DNA of 64,000 bases, taken from Sutcliffiella sp. FSL R7-0096. Its GTDB lineage: Bacteria > Bacillota > Bacilli > Bacillales > Bacillaceae_I. Below the pieces are notes generated by a model. It searched no databases, was not told the origin of the DNA, and saw only the letters and a program-made list of their open reading frames with translations. The first letter of the stretch is position 1; each line of letters starts with the position of its first letter. The DNA lies in NCBI RefSeq assembly GCF_038595065.1, contig NZ_CP152003.1, forward strand, positions 600,001-664,000, written 5' to 3'. Below are positions 42,326 through 50,258 of the stretch, one piece after another. Made by a program: the position numbers and the translations under genes.

Positions 42326-43579
42326 ATGGACAAACAAAATAGTAAATTTAGATGGGTTATATTTACTTCTGTATTGTTTACATATTTATTGATGTCGAGC
42401 CAACGAACCGCTCCGGGATTGATTACAGACCAATTGATGACGGATTTTAGCATAACGGCAGCGACGGTTGGATTAGTGACAAGTATCCAATTTTTTGTAT
42501 ACACCGCTTTGCAAATTCCAATGGGGTTTTTGGCTGATCGTTATGGACCCAGTTTTTTTCTTATTATAGGTGCCGCTCTTACAGGTATAGGTACAATCGT
42601 TTATAGCCTTGGTACACATGAATTCGTCCTTTTTTCTGCTAGAATATTAACGGGAATAGGGGATGCGACTATCTGGGTAAATATGGTGTTAGTTTTAAGC
42701 CAATGGTTTAGTAAAAAAGAATTTACTCGATTGATTGGTTTTGCCGGAATGACAGGAAGCCTTGGTTTCCTTTTTGCAACTGTTCCTTTCTCCTTATTTA
42801 TAGTCTTACTTGGGTGGAGGGGGGCATTTCTTTCAGCTGGAGTCCTTTTATGTTTATGTAGTTTTTTTCTTTATTTTGTACTCGTAAAAAAATCAAAGCA
42901 ATCGCTATTCGTAAAAAATAAAAGACAACATGAAAAAACATCGGTTTTACTTCGGAGAATATTTTCGAATCGGCAGGCATGGGCATTATTCTTTTGCCAC
43001 TTTGGGATTGTCGGAGGGTATATAGGATTTATCGGTTCGTGGGCAGTTCCATATGTAATGGATGTGTATGGAATGTCACGCTTAGATGCAAGTCAACTTA
43101 TTATGATTAGTCTCATTGGAGCGCTTATTGGTGCACCTCTAATTGGATGGATTTCAAGTTATTTAGGAACCATTAAACGACCATATATTGTCTTTCATAT
43201 TACGGTTTTAGTGTGTTGGTCTTTCTTTCTTTTATTTAATGAGCATCCACCATATTACTTAGTAATTATACTTTTCTTTACCATTGGCTTTGGATTCGGG
43301 TCAAATTCTTTAACCTTTGCAGTCGTTCGTCAATCTTTCCCTATCACAGAATCAGGCATTGTTTCGGGGTTTGCAAATACGGGTGGATTTCTAAGTGCAG
43401 TATTGCTGCCAAGCATTTTTGGCTATATATTAGATCATTTTCAGTCAACTTCAGGGAGTATTGGTAATGGATACTACTACGGTTTCCTCATTCTGGTAAT
43501 CTTTTCTATTTTTGGTTTAATTGGAGTGATGTTTATCAAGGAAAAGGCCAGGATGCAGGACGGACACAAAACCTCTTGA
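42326..43579 (+). CDS. MFS transporter
   Basis: 417 residues, 12 helices. Motif A variant G-F-L-A-D-R-Y-G-P in loop 2-3, conserved T-G-I-G-D-A-T-I-W-V in helix 4. The N-terminal S-Q-R-T-A-P-G-L-I and G-F-A-N-T-G-G-F-L-S are typical of organic-anion/metabolite carriers. Substrate unknown; clustering with the BCCT gene hints at a related small-molecule pathway. Ribosome site AGGAG 9 nt before the ATG. Confidence 0.82.
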   Translation: MDKQNSKFRWVIFTSVLFTYLLMSSQRTAPGLITDQLMTDFSITAATVGLVTSIQFFVYTALQIPMGFLADRYGPSFFLIIGAALTGIGTIVYSLGTHEFVLFSARILTGIGDATIWVNMVLVLSQWFSKKEFTRLIGFAGMTGSLGFLFATVPFSLFIVLLGWRGAFLSAGVLLCLCSFFLYFVLVKKSKQSLFVKNKRQHEKTSVLLRRIFSNRQAWALFFCHFGIVGGYIGFIGSWAVPYVMDVYGMSRLDASQLIMISLIGALIGAPLIGWISSYLGTIKRPYIVFHITVLVCWSFFLLFNEHPPYYLVIILFFTIGFGFGSNSLTFAVVRQSFPITESGIVSGFANTGGFLSAVLLPSIFGYILDHFQSTSGSIGNGYYYGFLILVIFSIFGLIGVMFIKEKARMQDGHKTS

Positions 43580-43881
43580 ACGACTGAAGTGCTCCTTTCT
43601 TCGATTTAAGTGGTTCCATACGATTGCTTGGACGACTGAACTCCTCTTTTTTTCGATTTTGGTGGTTCCATACGACCGCTTGGACGACTGAAGTCCTCCT
43701 TTTTTTGATTCAGTGGTTCCATACGACCGTTTGGACGACTGAAGTCCTCTTTTTTTCGGTTCAGGTGGTTCCATACGAGCTCTTGGACGACTGAACTTCT
43801 CCTTTTTTGGGGTCAGGTGGTTCCATACGGTCGCTTGGAAGACTGAACTCTTCCTTTTTTTAATTCAGGTGGTTCCATAAA
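43575..43881. repeat. Six tandem units with 52-bp period
   Basis: Units start at 43575, 43627, 43679, 43730, 43782 and 43834. Each has CTTGGACGACTGAAGTCC (GGAC...GTCC can pair), a T-rich tract of 6-8 and GGTGGTTCCATACGA. So each unit looks like a mini-hairpin followed by a T run, that is, a row of terminator-like modules after the MFS stop. The reverse strand has a long frame only because the period is nearly a multiple of 3. Confidence 0.8.
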
Positions 43882-43985
43882 TGTAAATGGGGTTTCTATA
43901 TAACTCAGGATCCCCAAGAATAATAACCCTTAAATAGCTAATAATAACCCTCATCTGATTAAATGCGGGAAAGGGGTTAACCATT

Positions 43986-44519
43986 TTGCTAAAAAAAGCA
44001 CTGATTGTCTTTACTATTATGGGGCTGCTTACTGCTTGTGGAGGCAATGAAGATAAGGCGGGGAAAGAAGCCCAAAATGTTGCCAATAAGGTACAAGCGA
44101 AAAAGATGGCTAATAGGGGAGATTTCACTACTGCTGAAGAATTAGAAGCAATGGATCTTGATTCCAGGGACTTCAAGTGGGAAGATATTTATTTGTCAGA
44201 GCAAACGTTCAATGACATTTTATTCAGGTTTACCGAACCTAACGATCAAGGGGATGTACTGCTGAAAAGGGCAGAGCTAGTAGATACGGACACTGTCGAG
44301 CTAGTCGTTAATAATTCAGAAGGCGAATCACTTGAAAATTCCCTTCAAGCTGTGTCACTTGATTCGATTGTCCGCCAGCTATATAAGCATTCCGAGCTAT
44401 TTAATGGAGAAGAACCACATATCAGGATGATGGATTTAAACGGGGTTGTTCTAGCAGAGAACAAAGAACCCATTCATTTTGGGCAAGGAGAAAAGAAGAA
44501 AGGTAAAGGAAAGGGATAA
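43986..44519 (+). CDS. Putative lipoprotein
   Basis: 177 residues from TTG with AAAGGGG upstream. Lipobox L-L-T-A-C at residues 14-18 after a short hydrophobic stretch predicts lipid anchoring to the outer face of the membrane. The mature protein is acidic with a lysine-rich tail (K-K-K-G-K-G-K-G). No family recognised. Confidence 0.65.
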   Translation: MLKKALIVFTIMGLLTACGGNEDKAGKEAQNVANKVQAKKMANRGDFTTAEELEAMDLDSRDFKWEDIYLSEQTFNDILFRFTEPNDQGDVLLKRAELVDTDTVELVVNNSEGESLENSLQAVSLDSIVRQLYKHSELFNGEEPHIRMMDLNGVVLAENKEPIHFGQGEKKKGKGKG

Positions 44520-44574
44520 GTTTATACGGCTATCCCCGTATTTTGCCATGGATAGCTCGAAACTCATATAAAAC

Positions 44575-44609
44575 AAGGCAACTACCCCCTTTGGGCTGTT
44601 GCCTTTTTA
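44575..44609 (+). terminator. Rho-independent terminator
   Basis: AAGGCAAC (44575-44582) with GTTGCCTT (44598-44605), T run. Confidence 0.85.
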
Positions 44610-44999
44610 CGTTTTTAAATCTTAAATTAAAATTTATTCAATGAGAGGGGAGAGTTCGGTTGCAGTTAAGGTATATAGTTCAGTCATGTTATATCAATCC
44701 CGGGTCCACTATCACAATGAGTACTTCCTCATTTAAATCATTATTTATGCTCCTACATCTACCTAGAAATTCTTCTATAGATGCAGGTATCTTCTGGCAT
44801 TTTGTTTAAATAAATTCCATTGGGGACCGATTTTCGTTAAAATAAACATTGTCGGTTTTCGAAAGAATTCTTCCCATTCACACATGTCCAAAGATGGATG
44901 TGTTTGATAATAAGTTAGGAAGCATGATATAAGGTATAGGTGTAAATTTTTTGAACGTGAAATTAGTTAGTTATTGTATACATTACGAGAGGATTTGAG
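44610..44999. other. Gene-free stretch with a possible minus-strand relic
   Basis: No intact gene. On the minus strand two adjacent frames (about 44870 to 44695) read M-F-I-L-T-K-I-G-P-Q-W-N-L-F-K-Q and I-P-A-S-I-E-E-F-L-G-R-C-R-S-I-N-N-D-L, which may be one decayed gene of about 60 codons. Evidence is weak. Confidence 0.25.
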
Positions 45000-45974
45000 T
45001 TGGACATGATAGATAATTTTTGGCGTGATTTACCGCGACCGTTTTTTGTGTTGGCGCCGATGGAAGATGTGACGGATGTTGTATTTCGTTCTGTTGTAAG
45101 GAAAGCAGGGCGACCAGATGTGTTTTTTACAGAGTTCACAAACTCCGACAGCTATTGTCATCCAGAAGGAAAGGACAGTGTGCGCGGTCGCTTGCTTTTC
45201 ACAGAAGAGGAACAGCCGATGGTGGCGCATATATGGGGAGATAATCCCGAGTATTTCCGTCAAATGAGTATCGGCATGGCGGAGATGGGATTTAAAGGAA
45301 TTGATATCAACATGGGTTGTCCTGTACCGAATGTGGCGACAAGAGGGAAAGGGAGCGGCCTTATCCAACGTCCGGATGTTGCAGCGGAATTGATCCAAGC
45401 TGCAAAAGCTGGCGGATTGCCTGTCAGCGTGAAAACGCGACTCGGCTTTACGGAAGTGGACGAGTGGAAGGAGTGGTTGAAGCATATCCTAGAACAGGAT
45501 ATTGCGAACCTTTCCATTCATCTACGTACACGAAAAGAAATGAGCGAAGTGGATGCCCATTGGGAATTGATTCCCGATATTAAAGAATTACGTGACCGTA
45601 TCGCTCCAAATACGCTACTAACCATCAATGGAGATATTCTTGACCGCCAAAAGGGGCAGGAGCTCGCGGAGAAATATGGCATTGATGGCGTGATGATTGG
45701 GAGAGGTATTTTCAAGAATCCTTTCGCTTTTGAAAAAGAGCCGAAAGAGCACAGCAGCAAGGAGTACCTTGATCTCTTACGGCTGCAGCTGGACCTGCAA
45801 GATCATTATGCGGAAATAGTGCCACGTTCCATATCAAAGCTACACCGTTTTTTCAAAATCTATGTCAAAGGCTTCCGTGGGGCTGGGGAATTAAGAAATC
45901 AACTCATGAACACGAAATCAACTGACGAAGTGCGTGCATTGCTTGATGGGTTTGAGAAAGAAAACGGATTGTGA
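45000..45974 (+). CDS. tRNA-dihydrouridine synthase family protein (YfjN-like)
   Basis: 324 residues. FMN-barrel start L-A-P-M-E-D-V-T-D (18-26), catalytic N-M-G-C-P with C107, K-T-R-L-G-F near 146, H-x-R-T-R-K near 176 and I-G-R-G-I-F-K-N-P. It reduces uridine to dihydrouridine in tRNA with NADPH. Length and the F-W-R-D-L-P-R-P-F start fit the B. subtilis YfjN group. TTG start with GAGAGGA 7 nt upstream; ATG 45006 is an alternative. Confidence 0.88.
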   Translation: MDMIDNFWRDLPRPFFVLAPMEDVTDVVFRSVVRKAGRPDVFFTEFTNSDSYCHPEGKDSVRGRLLFTEEEQPMVAHIWGDNPEYFRQMSIGMAEMGFKGIDINMGCPVPNVATRGKGSGLIQRPDVAAELIQAAKAGGLPVSVKTRLGFTEVDEWKEWLKHILEQDIANLSIHLRTRKEMSEVDAHWELIPDIKELRDRIAPNTLLTINGDILDRQKGQELAEKYGIDGVMIGRGIFKNPFAFEKEPKEHSSKEYLDLLRLQLDLQDHYAEIVPRSISKLHRFFKIYVKGFRGAGELRNQLMNTKSTDEVRALLDGFEKENGL

Positions 45975-45995
45975 CCCCTTATCTAAATGAATTTC

Positions 45996-46028
45996 AAAAG
46001 CCGAGAATACCAACTATTCTCGGCTTTT
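45996..46028 (+). terminator. Rho-independent terminator
   Basis: AAAAGCCGAGAATA / TATTCTCGGCTTTT with a 5-nt loop. Same core as the terminator at 50181. Confidence 0.9.
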
Positions 46029-46049
46029 GTGCGCCTTGCACTAAGAAAA

Positions 46050-46075
46050 TGGGTCGGCGTGCCTGTCCCCTCGAC
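46050..46075 (-). repeat. Dispersed GGGACAGG-type motif, inverted
   Basis: TGGGTCGGCGTGCCTGTCCC plus CTCGAC, 22 nt after the terminator. Confidence 0.65.
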
Positions 46076-46337
46076 TCAAAGATTTAAGGTATATATATGA
46101 TTGAATTTAGCTTCTGTTTATTATATTGGATTTCTTGAAACAAGGAAGTTCTCATTTTATTTGGAAAAACCATTATATTTTGGGTTTTTTTAAGATATTA
46201 TGGAACTTTTTGTTATGTTTATACGTCTATATATAGGCTGCAATGTCGTTACTAGGCGAAAGTAGAAGAAAAACTCGGAGTTATTATGAACTACTAGTTT
46301 TTGAGATTATCATCTCCTTGAAGGAGGTGGTGCTTCT

Positions 46338-46403
46338 TTGTCCTTTACATATAGAAATATCCAAGGGAGCTTACAAAAACCAAGGTCGGCGTTTGCATTC
46401 TAA
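46338..46403 (+). CDS. Possible 21-residue leader peptide
   Basis: TTG start 8 nt after AAGGAGGTGG, an essentially perfect complement to the 16S rRNA tail. The frame gives a basic 21-residue peptide (starts M-S-F-T-Y-R-N) and ends 20 nt before the permease start. It may be a translated leader controlling the ABC operon, a signal peptide ligand, or a gene relic. Confidence 0.3.
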   Translation: MSFTYRNIQGSLQKPRSAFAF

Positions 46404-46423
46404 CTAAAATGGGGGGATTGTAC

Positions 46424-47890
46424 ATGAATTTTATTAAACGGGGATTGCTTAGCATTACAAGGAACAAAGGAAAGTCTATTATTTTATTGTTGGTCATTTT
46501 TGTGCTGGGTAATTTAATCTCAGGAGCAATTTCCATTCAACAAGCAACGGGGAATGTAGAGACAAGCATTAAAGAAAAATTAGGAGCAGCAACAACGGTC
46601 GAGCTTGATTACGAGGCTTTGGATGAAATGTCTGCTGAAGAATTGGGTGAGTATGAGATTAAAAACTTGGATCTCGACCTGATTAAGAAGATTGGAGAAT
46701 TATCCTATGTAAAATACTATGACTATAATACCAATATTCATTTAGGTTCTAAAACGCTTAAAAGCTACAGAGGAGAGCATCAAGAAGATTTTGAGCATGT
46801 AACAGATGATTCTTTCTTAAGTATGGATTTTATGATAAAAGGGATTAATTATGCCCCTGTCCTTGATTTTGAAGAACAAAAATCAAAATTGACGGATGGT
46901 CGTGTTTTTAAGAAGGAAGAAATAGAGAATGGATCTTCTGTTGCTATTATTTCTAAAAAATTGGCTGATAAAAATAGCCTCCAAATCGGTGATACGTTCG
47001 TATTAAATAGTGAAATCTATGGTATGAATAGTGATAAACCTACTGCTGTTCGTGATGTGGTTTTAGAAGTAATAGGATTTTTTGAGCCGCAGTCGGTGAA
47101 GAAGGAAGAAGGATCGAACAAAGATAGAGGTATGTATGATTGGATGGATATGGATCTTCAAAATACCATTTATGTACCTAACGAAGTGGTAATAGCTGAA
47201 AATAGAGCACATATAGAAGAGTATATAAAGTCTGATCCGGAATTTGCAGAGATGATGGAAAATGAAGAGATGTCCGAATACTATTCGCCTATTTTTGTAT
47301 TGAACAAGCCGGAGGATAGTGCTTCGTTTGAAGAAGAAGTAAAGCCATTGGTACCTGAATTGTATACGGTGCGAAAAGCTAGTGATCAATACGACACAAT
47401 CTCTGCTCCTATTCAATCCATGTCTAAATTATCCAACTATGTATTGATTGCAGCAATTATCACAACCGTTATGATTATCGGTCTTGTTGTACTTCTGTTC
47501 TTACGTGATCGCAAACGTGAATTAGGTATCTACTTATCCCTAGGGGAGCGTCGTGGGCGTCTGGTTGGCCAAATCATTTTGGAAGTGATGATTGTTTCCC
47601 TTATAGGGATCACCTTGTCCTTATTCACTGGAAACTATTTAGCGCAAGGCGTATCGGATACGATGATCAACACGGAAAAAGGTCAAACTAACGAAGATTA
47701 CTACATGTATCCTAATTCAAGCATGCACTCTAATTTGACTACAGATGATGTCCTTGCATCTTATCAAGTGTCATTGGATGCTTCATTTATCTTTTTATTC
47801 TATGGGGTAGGAATTGCGACGATTCTATTATCAACGATTCTACCGCTGATTTACATCATTCGATTGAATCCGAGAAAGATAATGTTGTAA
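46424..47890 (+). CDS. ABC transporter permease, FtsX/MacB type
   Basis: 488 residues; ATG follows GGGGGGA. One N-terminal helix (about 20-42), a large extracytoplasmic MacB_PCD domain (about 43-345), then three C-terminal helices (about 350-372, 395-420, 455-478) of the FtsX domain. Such type VII permeases act as mechanotransmitters, driving periplasmic or surface events rather than import. First gene of an operon with an ATPase and a PASTA protein. Confidence 0.88.
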   Translation: MNFIKRGLLSITRNKGKSIILLLVIFVLGNLISGAISIQQATGNVETSIKEKLGAATTVELDYEALDEMSAEELGEYEIKNLDLDLIKKIGELSYVKYYDYNTNIHLGSKTLKSYRGEHQEDFEHVTDDSFLSMDFMIKGINYAPVLDFEEQKSKLTDGRVFKKEEIENGSSVAIISKKLADKNSLQIGDTFVLNSEIYGMNSDKPTAVRDVVLEVIGFFEPQSVKKEEGSNKDRGMYDWMDMDLQNTIYVPNEVVIAENRAHIEEYIKSDPEFAEMMENEEMSEYYSPIFVLNKPEDSASFEEEVKPLVPELYTVRKASDQYDTISAPIQSMSKLSNYVLIAAIITTVMIIGLVVLLFLRDRKRELGIYLSLGERRGRLVGQIILEVMIVSLIGITLSLFTGNYLAQGVSDTMINTEKGQTNEDYYMYPNSSMHSNLTTDDVLASYQVSLDASFIFLFYGVGIATILLSTILPLIYIIRLNPRKIML

Positions 47891-47992
47891 ATAAACAGAC
47901 ATTATTAATAGATACCCTCTTTATAAGAAAGTAAACATGTTTTGAAACATTTTTTGTAATTTGCAAACCTACAACCTGAAAGGTGATGAAAC

Positions 47993-48664
47993 ATGATATT
48001 AGAAGTAAAAGACTTGAACTATTACTACCAAGATGGTGAGAATCGCCGTTTTATATTAAAAGATACAAACATTTCCTTTGAAAAAGGAAAGTTTTATACC
48101 ATCTTAGGACAATCGGGTTCTGGAAAGAGTACTTTTCTATCCCTTATAAGTGCCTTGGATACGCCACAAAATGGATCTATCTTGTTTAATGGACAAGATA
48201 TTAAAGGTATTGGTTATGATTATTATCGCCGCAATAATGTGGGGATCATTTTTCAAAACTATAATCTGATCCCCACCTTCACAGCGGTGGAAAATGTATT
48301 AATTCCGATGTCAATCACAGAAAACCCGTTACCTGATGATAAAATGACTGTCGCATACAATCTACTAGATTATATCGGCATTGGGAAAAGTAAGGCGGAT
48401 CGCAGGGTAAACCAACTTTCTGGTGGAGAACAGCAACGTGTGGCCATAGCAAGATCCTTAGCAACAAATGTGGAGTTAATCCTTGCTGATGAGCCAACAG
48501 GAAACCTGGATGAAGAAATGGAACAAGAAATCATCGCTATTTTTAAGAAATTAGCGCACGAACATCAAAAGTGCGTTATCGTGGTAACTCATTCCCAAGA
48601 AGTTGCTCAACAATCTGATAAAATATTTCAACTGAAAAAGGGTGTCTTAGCTCCGTATGAGTGA
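47993..48664 (+). CDS. ABC transporter ATP-binding protein, LolD/FtsE type
   Basis: 223 residues. Walker [10 protein letters not shown] (39-47), Q-loop I-F-Q-N-Y-N, signature L-S-G-G-E-Q-Q-R, Walker B L-I-L-A-D-E-P and H-loop V-T-H. It powers the permease encoded upstream. Overlaps the PASTA gene by 8 nt. The 102-nt gap to the permease shows no terminator. Ribosome site GAAAGGTGATG. Confidence 0.92.
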   Translation: MILEVKDLNYYYQDGENRRFILKDTNISFEKGKFYTILGQSGSGKSTFLSLISALDTPQNGSILFNGQDIKGIGYDYYRRNNVGIIFQNYNLIPTFTAVENVLIPMSITENPLPDDKMTVAYNLLDYIGIGKSKADRRVNQLSGGEQQRVAIARSLATNVELILADEPTGNLDEEMEQEIIAIFKKLAHEHQKCVIVVTHSQEVAQQSDKIFQLKKGVLAPYE

Positions 48665-50126
48665 CTTTTTATCCAAGTTTGGTAAAGATAATTATGATAA
48701 ATTAGAGAATGAGCAAAAGAGGTCTGGGGAAAAGAAGGAACAAAAAAGTGACGATATTCAAGAAGAGCCAAAAGTAGAGACGGTACCGTCAACTAGTAGT
48801 AATTCAGAAAAGCAACCTACACAAAGTAGATATTATTCTAATATGGTGCAAGGGAATGCTGACACCGATAGGTCAGATGAAGAAGTAGAGGTGGATGCTG
48901 ACACCGATAGGTCAGATGAAGAAGTAGAGGTGGACCCTGACTATAGGAGAAATAAACGGCGTAAGCAAGGGATTATTATCGCCGGATCTGTTCTGGCCGG
49001 TATCCTACTCTTTTTCATATACTATCAAATGGTACATGTAAAGATGGATGACTTTGTGGGTAAGCCTGTTTCTGAAGCCCGTTCTTGGATAGCGGATAAC
49101 GACTTAGAAATGGAATTAACCCAAGAATTTAGTACGGAGTATGAGGAAAACCAAATTATCTCTCAAAGTGTTCCAGAAAAAGATAAAGTTCGCAAAGGAA
49201 AAACGGTTCAATTTGTAAGTAGCAAAGGGGCAGATCCTGAAGATGTCATTCCACTTCCTGATTTTTCAACGCTATCTCAAGCTGATATTATAAGTTGGAT
49301 TGAAGAAAATTATGCAAAGAATCTCAAAGTGGTATACGAATTCAGTGAAACAATTAAGCAAGGGGAATTCATCCGGCTGGAAATAAGAGATAGCAATATT
49401 GCGGCTGAGGATTATAAACGAAAAGATAGTGCTGCTGTGTACCTGTCTAAAGGAGAAGAAGTGTTTGCAAAGGATATCACGGTTCCGGACTTTACTAACA
49501 AACCAAAAGAAGAAGTGGAACAATGGGCCAAAACAAACATGATTGAGATGGAGTATGAAGAAGAAGATTCAAACACCATTGAAGCTAATCTGGTTATCAG
49601 TCAGAGTGTAAAAGCAGAGGAGAAAATTGCTAAGAAAGACAAAATGAAAGTGAAAGTCTCCTTAGGAAAGGCAACGATTGTGCCGAACTTCGGAGATCTT
49701 ACACCGGATGAAGCGAGTGAACAAACAGGATTGGTGTTATCGGTAAAACAAAAATTCCACTCCGATGTCTCATATGGGAAACTCATTTCTCAATCGGTTG
49801 AAGCGGGTACAAAACTGACGGGTCAAGAGGAGACGGCCATCACTGTGGTGTATTCATTAGGACGCCCGTATTTAAGAGATTATCGTGGTCAATTAGATGG
49901 AGATTTACCACGTCTCTTTTATGAAGACTATCAATCTAAGGGAGCGAACGTGAATTATATTGTGAAATATGTCGACTCCCCAGAAATTAAGGGGACCATA
50001 GTCGGTATGAGTGCGTTTAATCAGTTTATTGCAATGACCTATACAGTTGAGGTAGAAATTAGTAAGAATGATTCTGTATCACCGGTAATGGCACCAATGC
50101 CAGGGGATATGGGCGATGGAGAGTAG
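48657..50126 (+). CDS. Membrane protein with extracellular PASTA repeats
   Basis: 489 residues. Cytoplasmic N-terminus rich in Glu, Lys and Ser (1-104) with a 13-residue tandem duplication (A-D-T-D-R-S-D-E-E-V-E-V-D, 68-93), one helix (about 105-125), then four PASTA-like repeats (about 128-195, 198-270, 275-340, 341-405) with Q-S-V-x-x-x-x-x-V-x-x-G-x-x-V endings, and a related C-terminal repeat. PASTA domains bind muropeptides or lipid II in PknB-type kinases, but no kinase domain is present. Its place after an FtsX-type ABC pair suggests an envelope-sensing or remodelling complex. Confidence 0.8.
   Translation: MSDFLSKFGKDNYDKLENEQKRSGEKKEQKSDDIQEEPKVETVPSTSSNSEKQPTQSRYYSNMVQGNADTDRSDEEVEVDADTDRSDEEVEVDPDYRRNKRRKQGIIIAGSVLAGILLFFIYYQMVHVKMDDFVGKPVSEARSWIADNDLEMELTQEFSTEYEENQIISQSVPEKDKVRKGKTVQFVSSKGADPEDVIPLPDFSTLSQADIISWIEENYAKNLKVVYEFSETIKQGEFIRLEIRDSNIAAEDYKRKDSAAVYLSKGEEVFAKDITVPDFTNKPKEEVEQWAKTNMIEMEYEEEDSNTIEANLVISQSVKAEEKIAKKDKMKVKVSLGKATIVPNFGDLTPDEASEQTGLVLSVKQKFHSDVSYGKLISQSVEAGTKLTGQEETAITVVYSLGRPYLRDYRGQLDGDLPRLFYEDYQSKGANVNYIVKYVDSPEIKGTIVGMSAFNQFIAMTYTVEVEISKNDSVSPVMAPMPGDMGDGE
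48858..48935 (+). repeat. 39-bp in-frame tandem duplication in the PASTA gene
   Basis: Two copies starting at 48858 and 48897 differ only at the last codon (GAT/GAC). Encodes the acidic duplicated segment next to the membrane; near-identity suggests a recent slippage event. Confidence 0.9.
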
Positions 50127-50128
50127 GG

Positions 50129-50155
50129 TTGAAGGGACAAGTACACCGACACCCA
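50129..50155 (+). repeat. Dispersed GGGACAGG-type motif
   Basis: TTGAAGGGACAAGTACACCG then ACACCCA, 2 nt after the PASTA gene stop; pairs with the inverted copy at 50234. Confidence 0.6.
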
Positions 50156-50180
50156 TTATCGAACTATAATAGTCAAAGTG

Positions 50181-50215
50181 AAAACCCCGAGAATACAAGG
50201 TATTCTCGGGGTTTT
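50181..50215. terminator. Bidirectional terminator between convergent genes
   Basis: Perfect 15-bp stem AAAACCCCGAGAATA (50181-50195) with TATTCTCGGGGTTTT (50201-50215), 5-nt loop. Confidence 0.92.
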
Positions 50216-50233
50216 GCGTCTATGCATAAGAAT

Positions 50234-50258
50234 TGGGTCAGCGCGCTTGTCCCCTCGA
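50234..50258 (-). repeat. Dispersed GGGACAGG-type motif, inverted
   Basis: TGGGTCAGCGCGCTTGTCCC plus CTCGA overlaps the 3' end of the MFS gene, so its last codons derive from the repeat. Confidence 0.6.

Noticed and set aside
43517-43774. Minus-strand 85-codon frame over the 52-bp array
   Set aside because: It is a by-product of a near-multiple-of-three repeat, overlaps the MFS gene and has no ribosome site.
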